DNA of 64,000 bases from Spartobacteria bacterium (GTDB lineage: Bacteria; Verrucomicrobiota; Verrucomicrobiia; Chthoniobacterales; UBA10450), in assembly GCA_003134765.1 (NCBI GenBank), contig PLCM01000041.1, positions 124,001 through 188,000 of the forward strand, read 5' to 3'. Position numbers and translations under genes: made by a program. This document shows, one piece after another, positions 28,758-39,150 of the stretch. The notes under the pieces were generated by a model. That model ran no database searches. It had not been told where the DNA came from and saw only the letters and a program-made list of their open reading frames with translations. Every line of letters starts with the position of its first letter. The stretch's first letter is position 1.

Positions 28758-29936
28758 CTATAGCGTTTTGATCCGGGAGTGTTCCTCTATCAAATACCGG
28801 TCCGTCATTCCGGCGACGTAATCGCACACGGTTCGGTGGAGGCCCTCGCTTTCGATCCGCCGCATCGCCCCGTCTCCCAGCAAATCCGGCGCGCGGAGGT
28901 ATGCCTCAAAAACCGCGCGCAACATCTCGCAGGCTCGCTGGTTCACTTCCGCCACGCGCGGGTGATAATAAACGTTCTTATAGAGAAAGCGCCGCAGTTC
29001 CTGGTTCGCCTGGTGGCGCGCGTCGCTGTAGCAAATCAGCGAGCCCGCGTTTCGCCTCACGTCGTCAGCGCTTTGAACACCGGCGCCCGCTATGGCGGCG
29101 GCGCTCGTCATGAGCACATCACGCACCTGCGCATCGATAATCGCGCCGATGATAAGTTTGTGCAGCTCCGGTTCGCGCACGTCCGGATATCGCGCCGCGA
29201 CTGATTCGTGGCTCTGGCGCCAGATGGTTACCTCCTCTAATTGCGCTGACCGCAGAATTTCGAAGTCGACCGCATCATCAAGATCGTGGCTATAGTACGT
29301 AATCTCATCCCCGAGATCAGCGATCTGGGCCTCGAGGGAGGGGCGTCGATACTTTTCTCCCCCGGGTCTGAATGGCTCATGAAACTCGTCGTGCTTTCGT
29401 AATCCCTCCCGCACTTCGAACGTCAGGTTCAAACCAGGAAAAGCGGGATACGCCGCCTCGAGCAATTCCACCACACGCTGGCTTTGCCGGTTATGATCGA
29501 ACCCGCCGTGCTCGCGCATGCATTCGGCGAGCATCTCCTCGCCGGAATGTCCGAAGGGCGAATGCCCCAGATCGTGCGCCAGCGCAATCGCCTCCGCCAG
29601 ATCCTCATTCAAGGCCAGCGCGCGCGCGATCGTCCGGCTGATCGAGGCGACTTCGATCGAATGCGTCAGCCGCGTCCGCAAATGATCGCCGGTTCCATTT
29701 AGAAAAACCTGCGTCTTGTATTCCAGGCGGCGGAACGCGCGCGCATGGATAATCCGGGCCCGGTCCCGCTGAAACTCCGTCCGATAGGCGTGCCGCGATT
29801 CCGGATATTTTCGTCCGCGCGATTCACCGGACTTCTGGGCATACGGAGCAAGGACGTGCAATTCGTCGGCCTCCATCTGCTCGCGCTTTTTCCAATTCTG
29901 CCGGGGAGCCACGGCACCGGGCAAATCTTTCGTCAC
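28758..29936 (-). CDS. dgt: Deoxyguanosinetriphosphate triphosphohydrolase-like HD protein
   Basis: FQRDRARIIHARAFRRLEYKTQVF; RTRLTHSIEVASISRTIARAL; AHDLGHSPFGHSGEE. Confidence 0.93.
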   Translation of the reverse strand: MTKDLPGAVAPRQNWKKREQMEADELHVLAPYAQKSGESRGRKYPESRHAYRTEFQRDRARIIHARAFRRLEYKTQVFLNGTGDHLRTRLTHSIEVASISRTIARALALNEDLAEAIALAHDLGHSPFGHSGEEMLAECMREHGGFDHNRQSQRVVELLEAAYPAFPGLNLTFEVREGLRKHDEFHEPFRPGGEKYRRPSLEAQIADLGDEITYYSHDLDDAVDFEILRSAQLEEVTIWRQSHESVAARYPDVREPELHKLIIGAIIDAQVRDVLMTSAAAIAGAGVQSADDVRRNAGSLICYSDARHQANQELRRFLYKNVYYHPRVAEVNQRACEMLRAVFEAYLRAPDLLGDGAMRRIESEGLHRTVCDYVAGMTDRYLIEEHSRIKTL

Positions 29937-30046
29937 GCCGGAATTATTGGTTGTTCTCCCACCTTTGCGAGTCTGGAGTTTGGTCCGGCCGTCGCAGGAA
30001 CGCGTGTTGAAATTTCTGCATTGCGAGCAACTCTACCCGCGATCGA

Positions 30047-31969
30047 ATGAGCCTCAGCCCCAGGAAAAAATCCGCTCGAACCAGCGAACGCGTGTTCTCG
30101 AACGATCGCTGGGTCGGGTTTGGCGTGTGCGTTTTCCTGGCCGTGATCACGTGGCTGGTCTTCGGCCAGACCCTCCACCACGATTTCATCAATTACGATG
30201 ACAACGACTACGTGACCAAAAATGTGCAGGTCTCGCGCGGTCTCAGCTGGGAAGGGATTGTCTGGGCTTTCACCCATGTCCATTCCGCAAACTGGCACCC
30301 GCTCACCTGGATCTCGCACATGGTGGATTGCCAGTTCTACGGCCTGAATCCGCGGGGACATCATCTCACCAGCGTCTGGCTGCATGCCTTCACGGCGATT
30401 CTGCTATTTCTTCTGCTCCGCCAAATGACCGCCGCGCTTTGGCGGAGCGCTTTTGTGGCAGCGTTGTTCGCAGTCCATCCGCTGCACGTTGAATCCGTGG
30501 CCTGGGTGGCGGAGCGGAAGGACCTGCTCAGCGGCCTGTTTTTTATGTTAACGGCCATGGCTTACACGCATTACACCCGCGCGCCAACCGTCCGCCGCTA
30601 TGCCCTGGTGGTGATCGTCTTCGCGCTGGGGCTGATGTGCAAACCGATGCTCGTTTCTCTCCCCCTTGTCCTTCTTCTCCTGGACTACTGGCCTCTCCAA
30701 CGGCTACCGGCGTTCATCTCCAGGCGTGCGGACGATCGAAACATTCTTGGGCGCCTGGTGCTGGAAAAATTGCCCTTGATTGGATTAGGCCTGGCTTCGT
30801 GCGCCGTGACCGTTGTCGCCCAAAGAGCGGCCATGCAGCCCGTAACCCGGATGTCGTTTCCGGATCGCCTCGCGAACGCGTCGTTAGCGTATGTCGATTA
30901 TGTCCGCCAGATGTTCTGGCCGAAGAACCTCGCGATCCTCTACCCGTGGGAGGAGGCGCGCCTCACGGTCCTGAATATTGGCTTCTCGTTGGCCCTCCTG
31001 GCGGGCATCTCAGTCGGCGTGTTTCTCCTGCGGCGTCATCGTTACCTTGTTACCGGGTGGCTCTGGTACCTTGTTATGCTCGTCCCGGTGATTGGGATTC
31101 TCCAGGTTGGAAATCAGGCCCGCGCCGATCGTTACACTTATCTTCCACAGATCGGTTTGTATTTGCTGATCACCTGGGGCGCGGCCCGGTTCTGCGCTGG
31201 ATGGCGGCATCGCCGTGTGCCGCTCGCTGCTCTCGGCTGCGCCGTTGTCGGTGCCTTTGTTGTCCTCGGACGTGCCCAGGCTGCTTATTGGCGGGACAGC
31301 GAAATACTTTGGCGCCATGCGCTGGCATGCACGACCGATAACATCATCGCCGAAGGAAACCTCGGTGAGGCCTGCCACGTCAACGGAAAGAACGACGAGG
31401 CGATGATGCATTTCGAAAACTCATTGCGAATCAATCCCCGCCAGGCCGCGATTCATTCCAGTCTCGGCACTCTCTTGCTCGAGATCGGCCGCGTGGATGA
31501 GTCGCTGGCTCATTTGCGTGAAGCGGTGGAAATCGAGCCCAATTTCGGCGATGCCCAATACAATCTTGGCAACACCTATCTGCAAATGGGCGAGGCGCGG
31601 GAGGCGGTCACGCATTATCAGAAGGCCCTGGAGATCGATCCCAACGACATCCAGGCCATGAACAACCTGGCCTGGATTCTGGCGACCTGCTCCGATTCTG
31701 GCATTCGCGATGGGGCCAAAGCCGTGGAACTCGCAGCGCGGGCGGACTCCTTGACCGCGAGAAAAAATTCCGTGATTAGCGCGACGCTGGCCGCCGCCCA
31801 GGCTGAAGCCGGCCGCCTGACGGAGGCTCTCGCCACGGCGCAACGCGCTTTGCAGCTGGCCTCTCGGGAAGGCAACTCTGCCCGCGCCGATTCCATTCGC
31901 ATCCAGATAGCAACCTATGAATCTGGCGTCGCGTTTCGTGATCCTCGCTACCTTCCCAGGAATCACTAA
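30047..31969 (+). CDS. Multi-TM plus TPR protein (TMTC-like, GT-C-fold-like)
   Basis: HDFINYDDNDYVTKN; HPLTWISHMVDCQFYGLNPRGHHLTSVWLHA; AVHPLHVESVAWVAERKDLLSGLFF; C-terminal TPRs. Confidence 0.85.
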   Translation: MSLSPRKKSARTSERVFSNDRWVGFGVCVFLAVITWLVFGQTLHHDFINYDDNDYVTKNVQVSRGLSWEGIVWAFTHVHSANWHPLTWISHMVDCQFYGLNPRGHHLTSVWLHAFTAILLFLLLRQMTAALWRSAFVAALFAVHPLHVESVAWVAERKDLLSGLFFMLTAMAYTHYTRAPTVRRYALVVIVFALGLMCKPMLVSLPLVLLLLDYWPLQRLPAFISRRADDRNILGRLVLEKLPLIGLGLASCAVTVVAQRAAMQPVTRMSFPDRLANASLAYVDYVRQMFWPKNLAILYPWEEARLTVLNIGFSLALLAGISVGVFLLRRHRYLVTGWLWYLVMLVPVIGILQVGNQARADRYTYLPQIGLYLLITWGAARFCAGWRHRRVPLAALGCAVVGAFVVLGRAQAAYWRDSEILWRHALACTTDNIIAEGNLGEACHVNGKNDEAMMHFENSLRINPRQAAIHSSLGTLLLEIGRVDESLAHLREAVEIEPNFGDAQYNLGNTYLQMGEAREAVTHYQKALEIDPNDIQAMNNLAWILATCSDSGIRDGAKAVELAARADSLTARKNSVISATLAAAQAEAGRLTEALATAQRALQLASREGNSARADSIRIQIATYESGVAFRDPRYLPRNH

Positions 31970-31995
31970 CCTAACGAACCGACTATCCCACTTTT

Positions 31996-34425
31996 ATGAA
32001 GGATGATTTTGCGGATAACGCCGGTTCGCCGGAAACACACGCCGCGCCTTTGAGCCGTTGGTCCCGTTTTTCGACGTTATGGGTCTTCCTCTGCCTGCTG
32101 GTCGTTGGCGGAGCGGTCTTCCGAGATTTTCTCTTCAGTGGAGGGATCCTTCTTTACAAAGACAGCGGCGGCGATTCGGTCAACTTTTACTACCCATCGT
32201 TCGTTGAGCTTTCCCGCTATATTAGAAGCGAAGGTATCCCCTCGTGGTCTTTCTACGTGGGAATGGGCCAGGACATCTTTCATTCCGCGGGTTACCTGAT
32301 CCTCGAACCGGTCACCTGGCTTTCCAAAGACCTCATCGCACCAGCTCTGATTTACCAGCACCTTGCCAAGGTGATCCTCACCGGGCTGCTGTTCTTCTGG
32401 TTTCTTCGACTCCGCCTCTCGAATCAGGTGGCGCTCGTTGGCTCGCTTCTCATCGCGTTCTCAGCTTACATGTGCATGGGCGCGTCCTGGCCTCTCCTTG
32501 CTCAGGATATGGTTTGCTTTACCGGCCTTCTTTTTGCGGTCGAAAGAGCGATGCACAAGGGTCGATGGCTTCTTGTCCCGCTGGCGGTCGCACTGGTTGG
32601 ACTGATCAGCTCATTCCATCTCTATCTGTGCGCTCTCTTTTTAGCTCTTTACGTGCCGGCCAGGCTTTTCACGCAGCATGGCTGGAAGCCAAACGTCATT
32701 TTTCGTGGCAGCCTGCATTTCGCCGGAGCAGCTGTCCTTGGAGCCGGTCTTGGAGCGGCCTTTGCCTATCCGAACCTGCAGGCCATCCTCAACAGTCCGC
32801 GCGGTTCCACTGCTTCGTTGGTTTCCAGGCTTAGCTCTTTTCCCGTTTTCAGCTTTTCCACCCAGGCTCACTATATTACGGCGGCCATTCGTCCTTTTTC
32901 CAACGATCTGCTCGGGACCGCTGAGGGCTTTCGAGGCTGGGCTAATTATCTCGAAGCGCCCTTGTCTTACTGTGGCCTGATCTGCCTCGTCCTTTTTCCT
33001 CAGTCATTTTCTGGTGCGTCGAGGCGGCAGAAGCTTCTGTTCGCCCTGTTCCTAGGAGGAATATTTTTATCCACTGCCTTCCCCTGGTTTCGTTATCTCT
33101 TTTGGCTCTTCCAAGGCGATTACTACCGGACCCTTTCGCTTTTCTCGATCCTTGGCGTGACAACCATGAGCATGCTGGCTTTGCGGCGCTACCTAGAGGG
33201 CCGATTCAGCCTCTGGCTTCTCGCTGTCACCAGTGTCCTGGTCATCGGCACGCTCTACTTGCCAATCGACGAGCTGCAAAACCTTCTCGACCCTTATCTG
33301 AAGCTACAAGTGGCCGCTTTCCTGGCGGGATACAGCCTTCTTCTTGCGCTGGGACATTTGCTTAAGCGGCCCCGCCTTTTCACTTGGATCATTGCGGGGG
33401 TCGTCGTGGGCGAGCTATTTCTCTTCGACACAATCACGGTTTCCGGCCACCGCGCTACCGTAAGGCGCGAAGAGTTAACGGCCCGCGTCGGCTACAACGA
33501 CACGACAATCGAAGCGCTGAACGACATCCAATCTGCTGATCCTTCCAGGTTCTTTCGGATAACAAAAACCCGTCCCTCCAGCCTGGCTTTCCAGCCCGGC
33601 TTAAACGATGCCATGGTATTCGGGTACTACGGCTCTTCGTCCTACCGCTCTTTTAACAATATCAACTACGTTAGTTTCCTGACCGCGGTGAACGTAATTC
33701 GCCCCAATTCGGAAACGGACACGCGCTGGACTGACGGATTGCAGGCCGATTCTCTCCTCTCCTTGTTCGGTGGGGAAAAGTATGTCATGGCTGACGATCC
33801 TCTTCCTTTCCAGAGAGCGGTGCAATACGAGTTCGTGAAGGATTACGGGCAATTCTTTGTTTATCGGAATGCCCGCTTCCTCCCACTGGGCCTGGCCTTT
33901 GACCACTTCATCACCGAAAGCGCATTCGTGGGCCTTCCGCCCGGCGATAAGCCGGGCATTCTCCTGCAAACCGTAGTTCTTTCAAACGATGACGGTGCCA
34001 GGCAAGGTCTTAAGCCTGCTGATCTTTGGGACCTTGAAAAGACCGCCAGAAACCTCCCTCTCGCGGATGTCGTCGCAGAACGCCGTGAAAAGGCATTGCA
34101 ACTTAGCTCATTCCGGCAAACCCGCTTCGGCGGTAAGGTGGTGCTGCCGGAAAGAAGCGTCCTCGTTATCCAAACCCCGTACGATCCCGGTTGGGAAGCC
34201 CTCCAGGATGGGAAGATCGCGCCGGTGCTGAGAGTCGACGCAGGGTTACTCGGGGTAGGTCTCGATTCCGGGGAGCACAACGTTGAATTAAGTTATCGGA
34301 ATCCGTACCTGGCCACCGGCGCATTGGTTAGCCTGGTGTCGGGCTTGCTCCTGGTCATCGCCCTTTGGCGGTGGCCGCGATTGCAACTACAAGCTGATGA
34401 GACCGGTCCTAAGGATCTGGTTTAG
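31996..34425 (+). CDS. Large membrane protein, YfhO-like
   Basis: About a dozen hydrophobic segments; C-terminal soluble domain with VVLPERSVLVIQTPYDPGWEALQDGKIAPVLRVDAGLLGVGLDSGEHNVELSYRNPYLATG. Confidence 0.7.
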   Translation: MKDDFADNAGSPETHAAPLSRWSRFSTLWVFLCLLVVGGAVFRDFLFSGGILLYKDSGGDSVNFYYPSFVELSRYIRSEGIPSWSFYVGMGQDIFHSAGYLILEPVTWLSKDLIAPALIYQHLAKVILTGLLFFWFLRLRLSNQVALVGSLLIAFSAYMCMGASWPLLAQDMVCFTGLLFAVERAMHKGRWLLVPLAVALVGLISSFHLYLCALFLALYVPARLFTQHGWKPNVIFRGSLHFAGAAVLGAGLGAAFAYPNLQAILNSPRGSTASLVSRLSSFPVFSFSTQAHYITAAIRPFSNDLLGTAEGFRGWANYLEAPLSYCGLICLVLFPQSFSGASRRQKLLFALFLGGIFLSTAFPWFRYLFWLFQGDYYRTLSLFSILGVTTMSMLALRRYLEGRFSLWLLAVTSVLVIGTLYLPIDELQNLLDPYLKLQVAAFLAGYSLLLALGHLLKRPRLFTWIIAGVVVGELFLFDTITVSGHRATVRREELTARVGYNDTTIEALNDIQSADPSRFFRITKTRPSSLAFQPGLNDAMVFGYYGSSSYRSFNNINYVSFLTAVNVIRPNSETDTRWTDGLQADSLLSLFGGEKYVMADDPLPFQRAVQYEFVKDYGQFFVYRNARFLPLGLAFDHFITESAFVGLPPGDKPGILLQTVVLSNDDGARQGLKPADLWDLEKTARNLPLADVVAERREKALQLSSFRQTRFGGKVVLPERSVLVIQTPYDPGWEALQDGKIAPVLRVDAGLLGVGLDSGEHNVELSYRNPYLATGALVSLVSGLLLVIALWRWPRLQLQADETGPKDLV

Positions 34426-34771
34426 AATGGGGATCATCCCCGGCAGGTTCCTTTGAATATTGTTCCCGGAGAGCCTTCCGCGCCGCGCGCGTTTGGGCTC
34501 GCACCAAAAGCAGATCGAAAAGCGCGAGCAATAACACCAGGACCGTTTCCCAACCGCAAACAAGCCAGTAGACGATAAACCGCCAGGGATGTTGGTGCGG
34601 GTCTAGCCAGGGACGCAACCCGGTCAAGCCGCCGATCAAAAGAGCCAGCGCCACCACCAGCGAAACCGTCATCGTTTTCCGGCGTGAGCTCTGGTCGCGC
34701 AGCAACCCGCGGGTGGCATGGATGGTAAATGGCACCATCCAAAAACTTTTCCGGGGCGGCCGTGTCTCCAT
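34409..34771 (-). CDS. Small membrane protein, two predicted TMs, unknown function
   Basis: TMTVSLVVALALLIGGLTGLRPWLD...FIVYWLVCGWETVLVLLLALFDLLLVRAQTRAARKALREQY. Confidence 0.55.
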   Translation of the reverse strand: METRPPRKSFWMVPFTIHATRGLLRDQSSRRKTMTVSLVVALALLIGGLTGLRPWLDPHQHPWRFIVYWLVCGWETVLVLLLALFDLLLVRAQTRAARKALREQYSKEPAGDDPHSKPDP

Positions 34772-34781
34772 GGCCGGACAA

Positions 34782-36116
34782 CTAGATCAGCAGCAGCGTG
34801 GGGTTCTCGAGCAAATGCCGAAGTTCCTTCAGGTATTCCGCGCCCAGGGCCCCGTCGATCACGCGATGATCGCAGCTCATGCCAATGCTCATCCGCTGCC
34901 CGGGCACGATCTGGTCGCAATCGTCGATCACGGCTTTCTTCACGATTGCGCCGATGGAAAGAATGAATCCCTGCGGCGGGTTAATGATGGCGGAAAAATT
35001 GTCGATCCCGTAGCTGCCGAGATTCGAAACGGTGAAGGTGCCGCCCTGAAATTCCTCCGGCTTCATCCGCTTGTGGCGGGCGCGATGCGCCAGGTCCTTC
35101 ACCGCTTCGCTGATTTCGCGCAACGATTTGCCCTGGGCCGCCCGGATCACCGGCGTCACGAGTCCGTCTTCAATCGCCACCGCGATGGCGAGATTGATGT
35201 CGTTGTATTGCACAATCGCGTCGCCATCAAAGGAGGCATTCGCTTTCGGAACTTTCACGGCGGCGGCGACCGACGCCTTCAGGACGAAGTCGTTCACGGT
35301 GATCTTGGAGCTGTCGCTTTTTTCGCCGGCCGACTTCAGTTCGGCGCGCGCGCTCATCAACGGGCCCGCGTCGATCTCGATATTTAAATAGAAATGCGGC
35401 ACCGGCGCTTTACTCGCGACCAGCCGTTCCGCGATCACTTTGCGCATACCGCTCAGGGTGATGCGCGAGCCTTCGCCCGCCGGGATGCGCGGAACTGACG
35501 CGGGCGGCGGCGGCGCACCCTTTGATCTGGAGACCGCGCGCACATCACTCTCCGTCACCCGCCCGTCCGGTCCGGTTCCTTTTACAGTTGAGAGATCGAC
35601 GCCTTGTTCGGCAGCCAGCCGCCGGGCCAGCGGAGAAGCTTTTACGCGCGCTTCGCCGCTGCTGGCCGGCTTCGGTTCCGGGGGCGGTTTCACCGGGGGC
35701 GCCTCCTGCTTTTCCGCCGATTCCGTTTTCGCGCTTTCCTGTGGCGGAGCGGTCTCGCTTTCTTTTTCGGCAGCCGGAGCCGGCTTCTCGGTTTCTTCCT
35801 GCTCCTTCTTTTGCGGCGCCGCGTTCTTATCTTCTTTCGCCTTCGGCTCGGGCTCCTTCTTCTCCGCCGGCGCCGCCTCACCTTCAGCGCCGATAAACGC
35901 GATCTTTTCCCCGACGTTCACCTTCCCGCCTTCTGCGACGAAAATTTCCGTGAGCGTCCCGTCCTCGGGCGATTCCCATTCCATGGTCGCCTTGTCGGTC
36001 TCGATCTCGGCGATCACATCGCCCGCCGAGACTTTGTCGCCTTTCTTCTTTTTCCACGCGACCAGAGTTCCCTCCGTCATCGTGTCGCTCAGCTTCGGCA
36101 TTTGAATTTCAGGCAT
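34782..36116 (-). CDS. pdhC: Pyruvate dehydrogenase E2 (dihydrolipoamide acetyltransferase)
   Basis: Lipoyl domain IAEIETDKATMEWES; E3-binding ASPLARRLAAEQGVDLSTVKGTGPDGRVTESDV; catalytic MSCDHRVIDGALGAEYL. Confidence 0.95.
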   Translation of the reverse strand: MPEIQMPKLSDTMTEGTLVAWKKKKGDKVSAGDVIAEIETDKATMEWESPEDGTLTEIFVAEGGKVNVGEKIAFIGAEGEAAPAEKKEPEPKAKEDKNAAPQKKEQEETEKPAPAAEKESETAPPQESAKTESAEKQEAPPVKPPPEPKPASSGEARVKASPLARRLAAEQGVDLSTVKGTGPDGRVTESDVRAVSRSKGAPPPPASVPRIPAGEGSRITLSGMRKVIAERLVASKAPVPHFYLNIEIDAGPLMSARAELKSAGEKSDSSKITVNDFVLKASVAAAVKVPKANASFDGDAIVQYNDINLAIAVAIEDGLVTPVIRAAQGKSLREISEAVKDLAHRARHKRMKPEEFQGGTFTVSNLGSYGIDNFSAIINPPQGFILSIGAIVKKAVIDDCDQIVPGQRMSIGMSCDHRVIDGALGAEYLKELRHLLENPTLLLI

Positions 36117-36128
36117 GGCGATTAGTCG

Positions 36129-37115
36129 TTAGGCGTAACAAACCTTCTTCACAGCCGCGATCAACTTTTCCACGCTCGGCAGCACCGCTTTCTCGAGCTT
36201 CTCGTTGTACGGCATCGGCACATCCTCCTGGGCCACGCGCAGGATCGGCGCATCCAGTCCATCGAACATCTCTTTTTGGATGCGATAGGAAACTTCCGCG
36301 CCCACTCCGCAGAACGGGCGGTCCTGTTCGACGATCACAACTCGATGCGTTTTCGAAACCGATTTCAAGATCGTTTCCAGATCGAGCGGCTTGATCGAGC
36401 GCAGATCGAGCACCTCCGCGCTGATCTCTTCTTCATTCTCGAGCGTTTCCGCCGCGGCCAGGGCGAGCGGCACCGTTTGCGCATAGCAAATGATCGTCAC
36501 GTCGCTGCCTTCCCGTTTTACTTCCGCTTCACCGAGCGGAATGAGCAGCTCGACGTCTTCCTCTTCGACCATGCCCTTCGAGCTGTAGAGAAGCTCGACC
36601 TCCAGAACCAGCACCGGATTGTTGTCGCGGATCGCGGTTTTCAGCAATCCCTTCGCGTCCCGCGGCGTCGCCGGGGTGCAGATTTTCAATCCGGGAACAT
36701 TCGCGTAAAGACATTCCGTCGCGTGCGAATGCGTCGCCCCAAGCTGATGGGCGGGGCCGTTCGGTCCGCGGAACGTGATCGGAATGTTGAACTGACCCCC
36801 GGACATGGTAAGCATGTTCGGGGCGTTGTTCACGACCTGGTCGAAAGCCACGAACGAGAAACTGAAGGTCATGAACTCGATGATCGGCCGCAGTCCCACC
36901 ATGGCCGCGCCGACGCCCATGCCGGCAAATCCGTTTTCGCTGATCGGGGTATCGATGATGCGCTTCGGCCCAAACCGTTCGAGCAATCCCTGGCTCACTT
37001 TGTAGGCGCCATTGTACTCCGCGACTTCCTCACCCATCAAAAAAACATTCGGGTCGCGCGCGAGTTCTTCGGCGAGCGCCTCGTTGAGCGCCTGGCGGTA
37101 GGTGATTTCTCTCAC
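36129..37115 (-). CDS. pdhB: Pyruvate dehydrogenase E1 beta
   Basis: MREITYRQALNEALAEELARDPNVFLMGEEVAEYNGAYKVSQGL...DTPISENGFAGMGVGAA. Confidence 0.95.
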   Translation of the reverse strand: MREITYRQALNEALAEELARDPNVFLMGEEVAEYNGAYKVSQGLLERFGPKRIIDTPISENGFAGMGVGAAMVGLRPIIEFMTFSFSFVAFDQVVNNAPNMLTMSGGQFNIPITFRGPNGPAHQLGATHSHATECLYANVPGLKICTPATPRDAKGLLKTAIRDNNPVLVLEVELLYSSKGMVEEEDVELLIPLGEAEVKREGSDVTIICYAQTVPLALAAAETLENEEEISAEVLDLRSIKPLDLETILKSVSKTHRVVIVEQDRPFCGVGAEVSYRIQKEMFDGLDAPILRVAQEDVPMPYNEKLEKAVLPSVEKLIAAVKKVCYA

Positions 37116-38167
37116 GCGCTCGCTTTCTCTTTCGAAGGCGGCCCGCCCCCGGGCCGGTTCGCTTCGCCGGAGTTTTCCCCTTGGGCACGAGGGCGTGCCG
37201 GCTCCATTGCGTAGGTATAATCGTAAAGCTTTTCGAGCGGCGGTTCCGGGCTTTCCTCGGCAAACTTCACGCTCGCGAGCGCAATCTCTTTCGCCTCTTT
37301 GTCGAGTCGATCGAACTGTTCGTTCGTGAGTTTCTCTTCGCGGGCGAGCTGAGCACGCAGGCGCGTGATCGGGTCGTCGAGCCGATATTTTTCGAGCTGC
37401 TCTTTCGTGCGATAACTCGCGGGATCAGACATGGAATGACCGCGATACCGATAAGTCCGGATCTCGGCGAAGGCCGGATGCGGATCCCCGCGAATCGAGC
37501 CGACGATCCCCGACAGTTTGTCGCGCACTTCGCGAAAGTTCATGCCGTCGATGACGGTGCCAGGAATATCGTACCCCTCCGCGCGATCGACGATTTCTTT
37601 CAATGAAGTGGAGCGCTCGACGCTCGTTCCCATCGCGAACAGATTGTTCTCGCAAATGAAAACAACCGGCAGCTTGTAGAGCGCGGCGAGGTTCAGGGCT
37701 TCGTGGAACGATCCCTGGTTGATCGCGCCGTCGCCGAAAAAGCAAAGCGTCACGCGATCTTCCGCCCGATACTTTGACGCGAACGCCATTCCAACCGCCA
37801 GCGGCACGTGCGCCGCCACGATGGCGTGCCCGCCATACATGTGGTGCTCGCGATCGAAATAATGCATCGAGCCACCCAGCCCCCGCGAACAGCCGGTCGC
37901 TTTGCCGAAAAGCTCCGCCATGCAGGCATTCGCGCTCGTCCCGCGAGCGAGCGCATGCGCGTGGTCGCGATAGGCCGTGATCAGATAGTCATCGGGCCGC
38001 ACCGCCGCCACCGTTCCGCAGACGACGGCCTCCTGGCCAATGTAAAGATGGCAAAAGCCGCCGATCTTTTGGGCCTGATACTGCTGACTCGCGCGCTCCT
38101 CGAAACGCCGGATCAACAGCATCAGCGAGAGCATTTCGACCTCGTCGCGTTGCTCCGGCTGCGACAT
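37112..38167 (-). CDS. pdhA: Pyruvate dehydrogenase E1 alpha
   Basis: GFCHLYIGQEAVVCG; CFFGDGAINQGSFHEALNLAALYKLPVVFICENN; YRYRGHSMSDPASYR. Confidence 0.95.
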   Translation of the reverse strand: MSQPEQRDEVEMLSLMLLIRRFEERASQQYQAQKIGGFCHLYIGQEAVVCGTVAAVRPDDYLITAYRDHAHALARGTSANACMAELFGKATGCSRGLGGSMHYFDREHHMYGGHAIVAAHVPLAVGMAFASKYRAEDRVTLCFFGDGAINQGSFHEALNLAALYKLPVVFICENNLFAMGTSVERSTSLKEIVDRAEGYDIPGTVIDGMNFREVRDKLSGIVGSIRGDPHPAFAEIRTYRYRGHSMSDPASYRTKEQLEKYRLDDPITRLRAQLAREEKLTNEQFDRLDKEAKEIALASVKFAEESPEPPLEKLYDYTYAMEPARPRAQGENSGEANRPGGGPPSKEKASA

Positions 38168-38174
38168 GGCCGGA

Positions 38175-38762
38175 TTAAATGGGGCGCGGCAAGGCGGAGG
38201 TCGCGCGGGCAGGCGCCGGCGTGCGACCCCATTTCAGGCAAAGAATGAAGAGCCCGGTGAAGAGAAGATCGCTCAGGACCGAGTTACGGAAAAACATCCA
38301 GCTTGGCGTGGAACTGTATTGCGGCAAACCGACGGTGAGCGCCTGGACGAGGCCGGCGAAATTCTTGGCGTACCCGGGATCGCTCAACCACGCGAACGCG
38401 TTTGTGATGACGTAAAACAGGACCGAGCCGGCGAGCGAGGCGGGCAACAGCGTTTTCCATGAGGGGCGATTTGCAACCGCGAGGCCGATGAAGCCCACGA
38501 CGATCAAAGCGAGGTAACGGCCGCCGATGAGTGGATCGAGCATTGGGGCGCTGTAGTGAATGTTCAGGACGATGTCGGAAATGAAGAGCGCGATGAGCGG
38601 GATGGTGAACTTGTAACGCGCCGGGAAATAGGCCGCGCCGCAAAGTGCAATCGCCGCGAGCGGGGCGAAATTCGACAGCCAGGTGGAGCCTGAAGTGATG
38701 GCGAGACCAGTTACAATCCGATAAGCGACGGCCGCGACGATGAGAAGAAGAGCGGGAATCAT
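38175..38762 (-). CDS. Integral membrane protein (DUF6580-like)
   Basis: ITSGSTWLSNFAPLAAIALCGAAYFPARYKFTIPLIALFISDIVLNIHY. Confidence 0.65.
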   Translation of the reverse strand: MIPALLLIVAAVAYRIVTGLAITSGSTWLSNFAPLAAIALCGAAYFPARYKFTIPLIALFISDIVLNIHYSAPMLDPLIGGRYLALIVVGFIGLAVANRPSWKTLLPASLAGSVLFYVITNAFAWLSDPGYAKNFAGLVQALTVGLPQYSSTPSWMFFRNSVLSDLLFTGLFILCLKWGRTPAPARATSALPRPI

Positions 38763-38799
38763 CGGCTAAATTCTAACCCTCCTAAACTGCAGCGCAAGC

Positions 38800-39060
38800 C
38801 TACGCCGCGGCCGCGGCGCCACCTAACGACTTGTTCAAACGCGCTTTCCGCCGTTTCGCGGCGTTCTTGTGGATGATGCCGCGCTTGGCCGCCTTGTCGA
38901 TCGCCGAAATCATCGCGCGGACGTCCTTCGGTTCCGGTTTGGAGCCGGCGGCGGAAACCCCCTTTTGCATTCCGCGCAGGCGGGTGAGGACGCTGCGATT
39001 GCGAAGGGCGCGCGTGGTGGTCTGCCGGGCCCGTTTGGAAGCGGATCGTGTGTTAGCCAT
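38800..39060 (-). CDS. rpsT: 30S ribosomal protein S20
   Basis: MANTRSASKRARQTTTRALRNRSVLTRLR...ISAIDKAAKRGIIHKNAAKRRKARLNKSL. Confidence 0.95.
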   Translation of the reverse strand: MANTRSASKRARQTTTRALRNRSVLTRLRGMQKGVSAAGSKPEPKDVRAMISAIDKAAKRGIIHKNAAKRRKARLNKSLGGAAAAA

Positions 39061-39150
39061 GGTGAAATTTGTGAGGCGTGGAGGCTCGCGGACAGCTCAC
39101 GCCCTGTCAAGGCGGGTTCGGCGCCCCGGAAAAGCGGTGACGCGAAAAAA

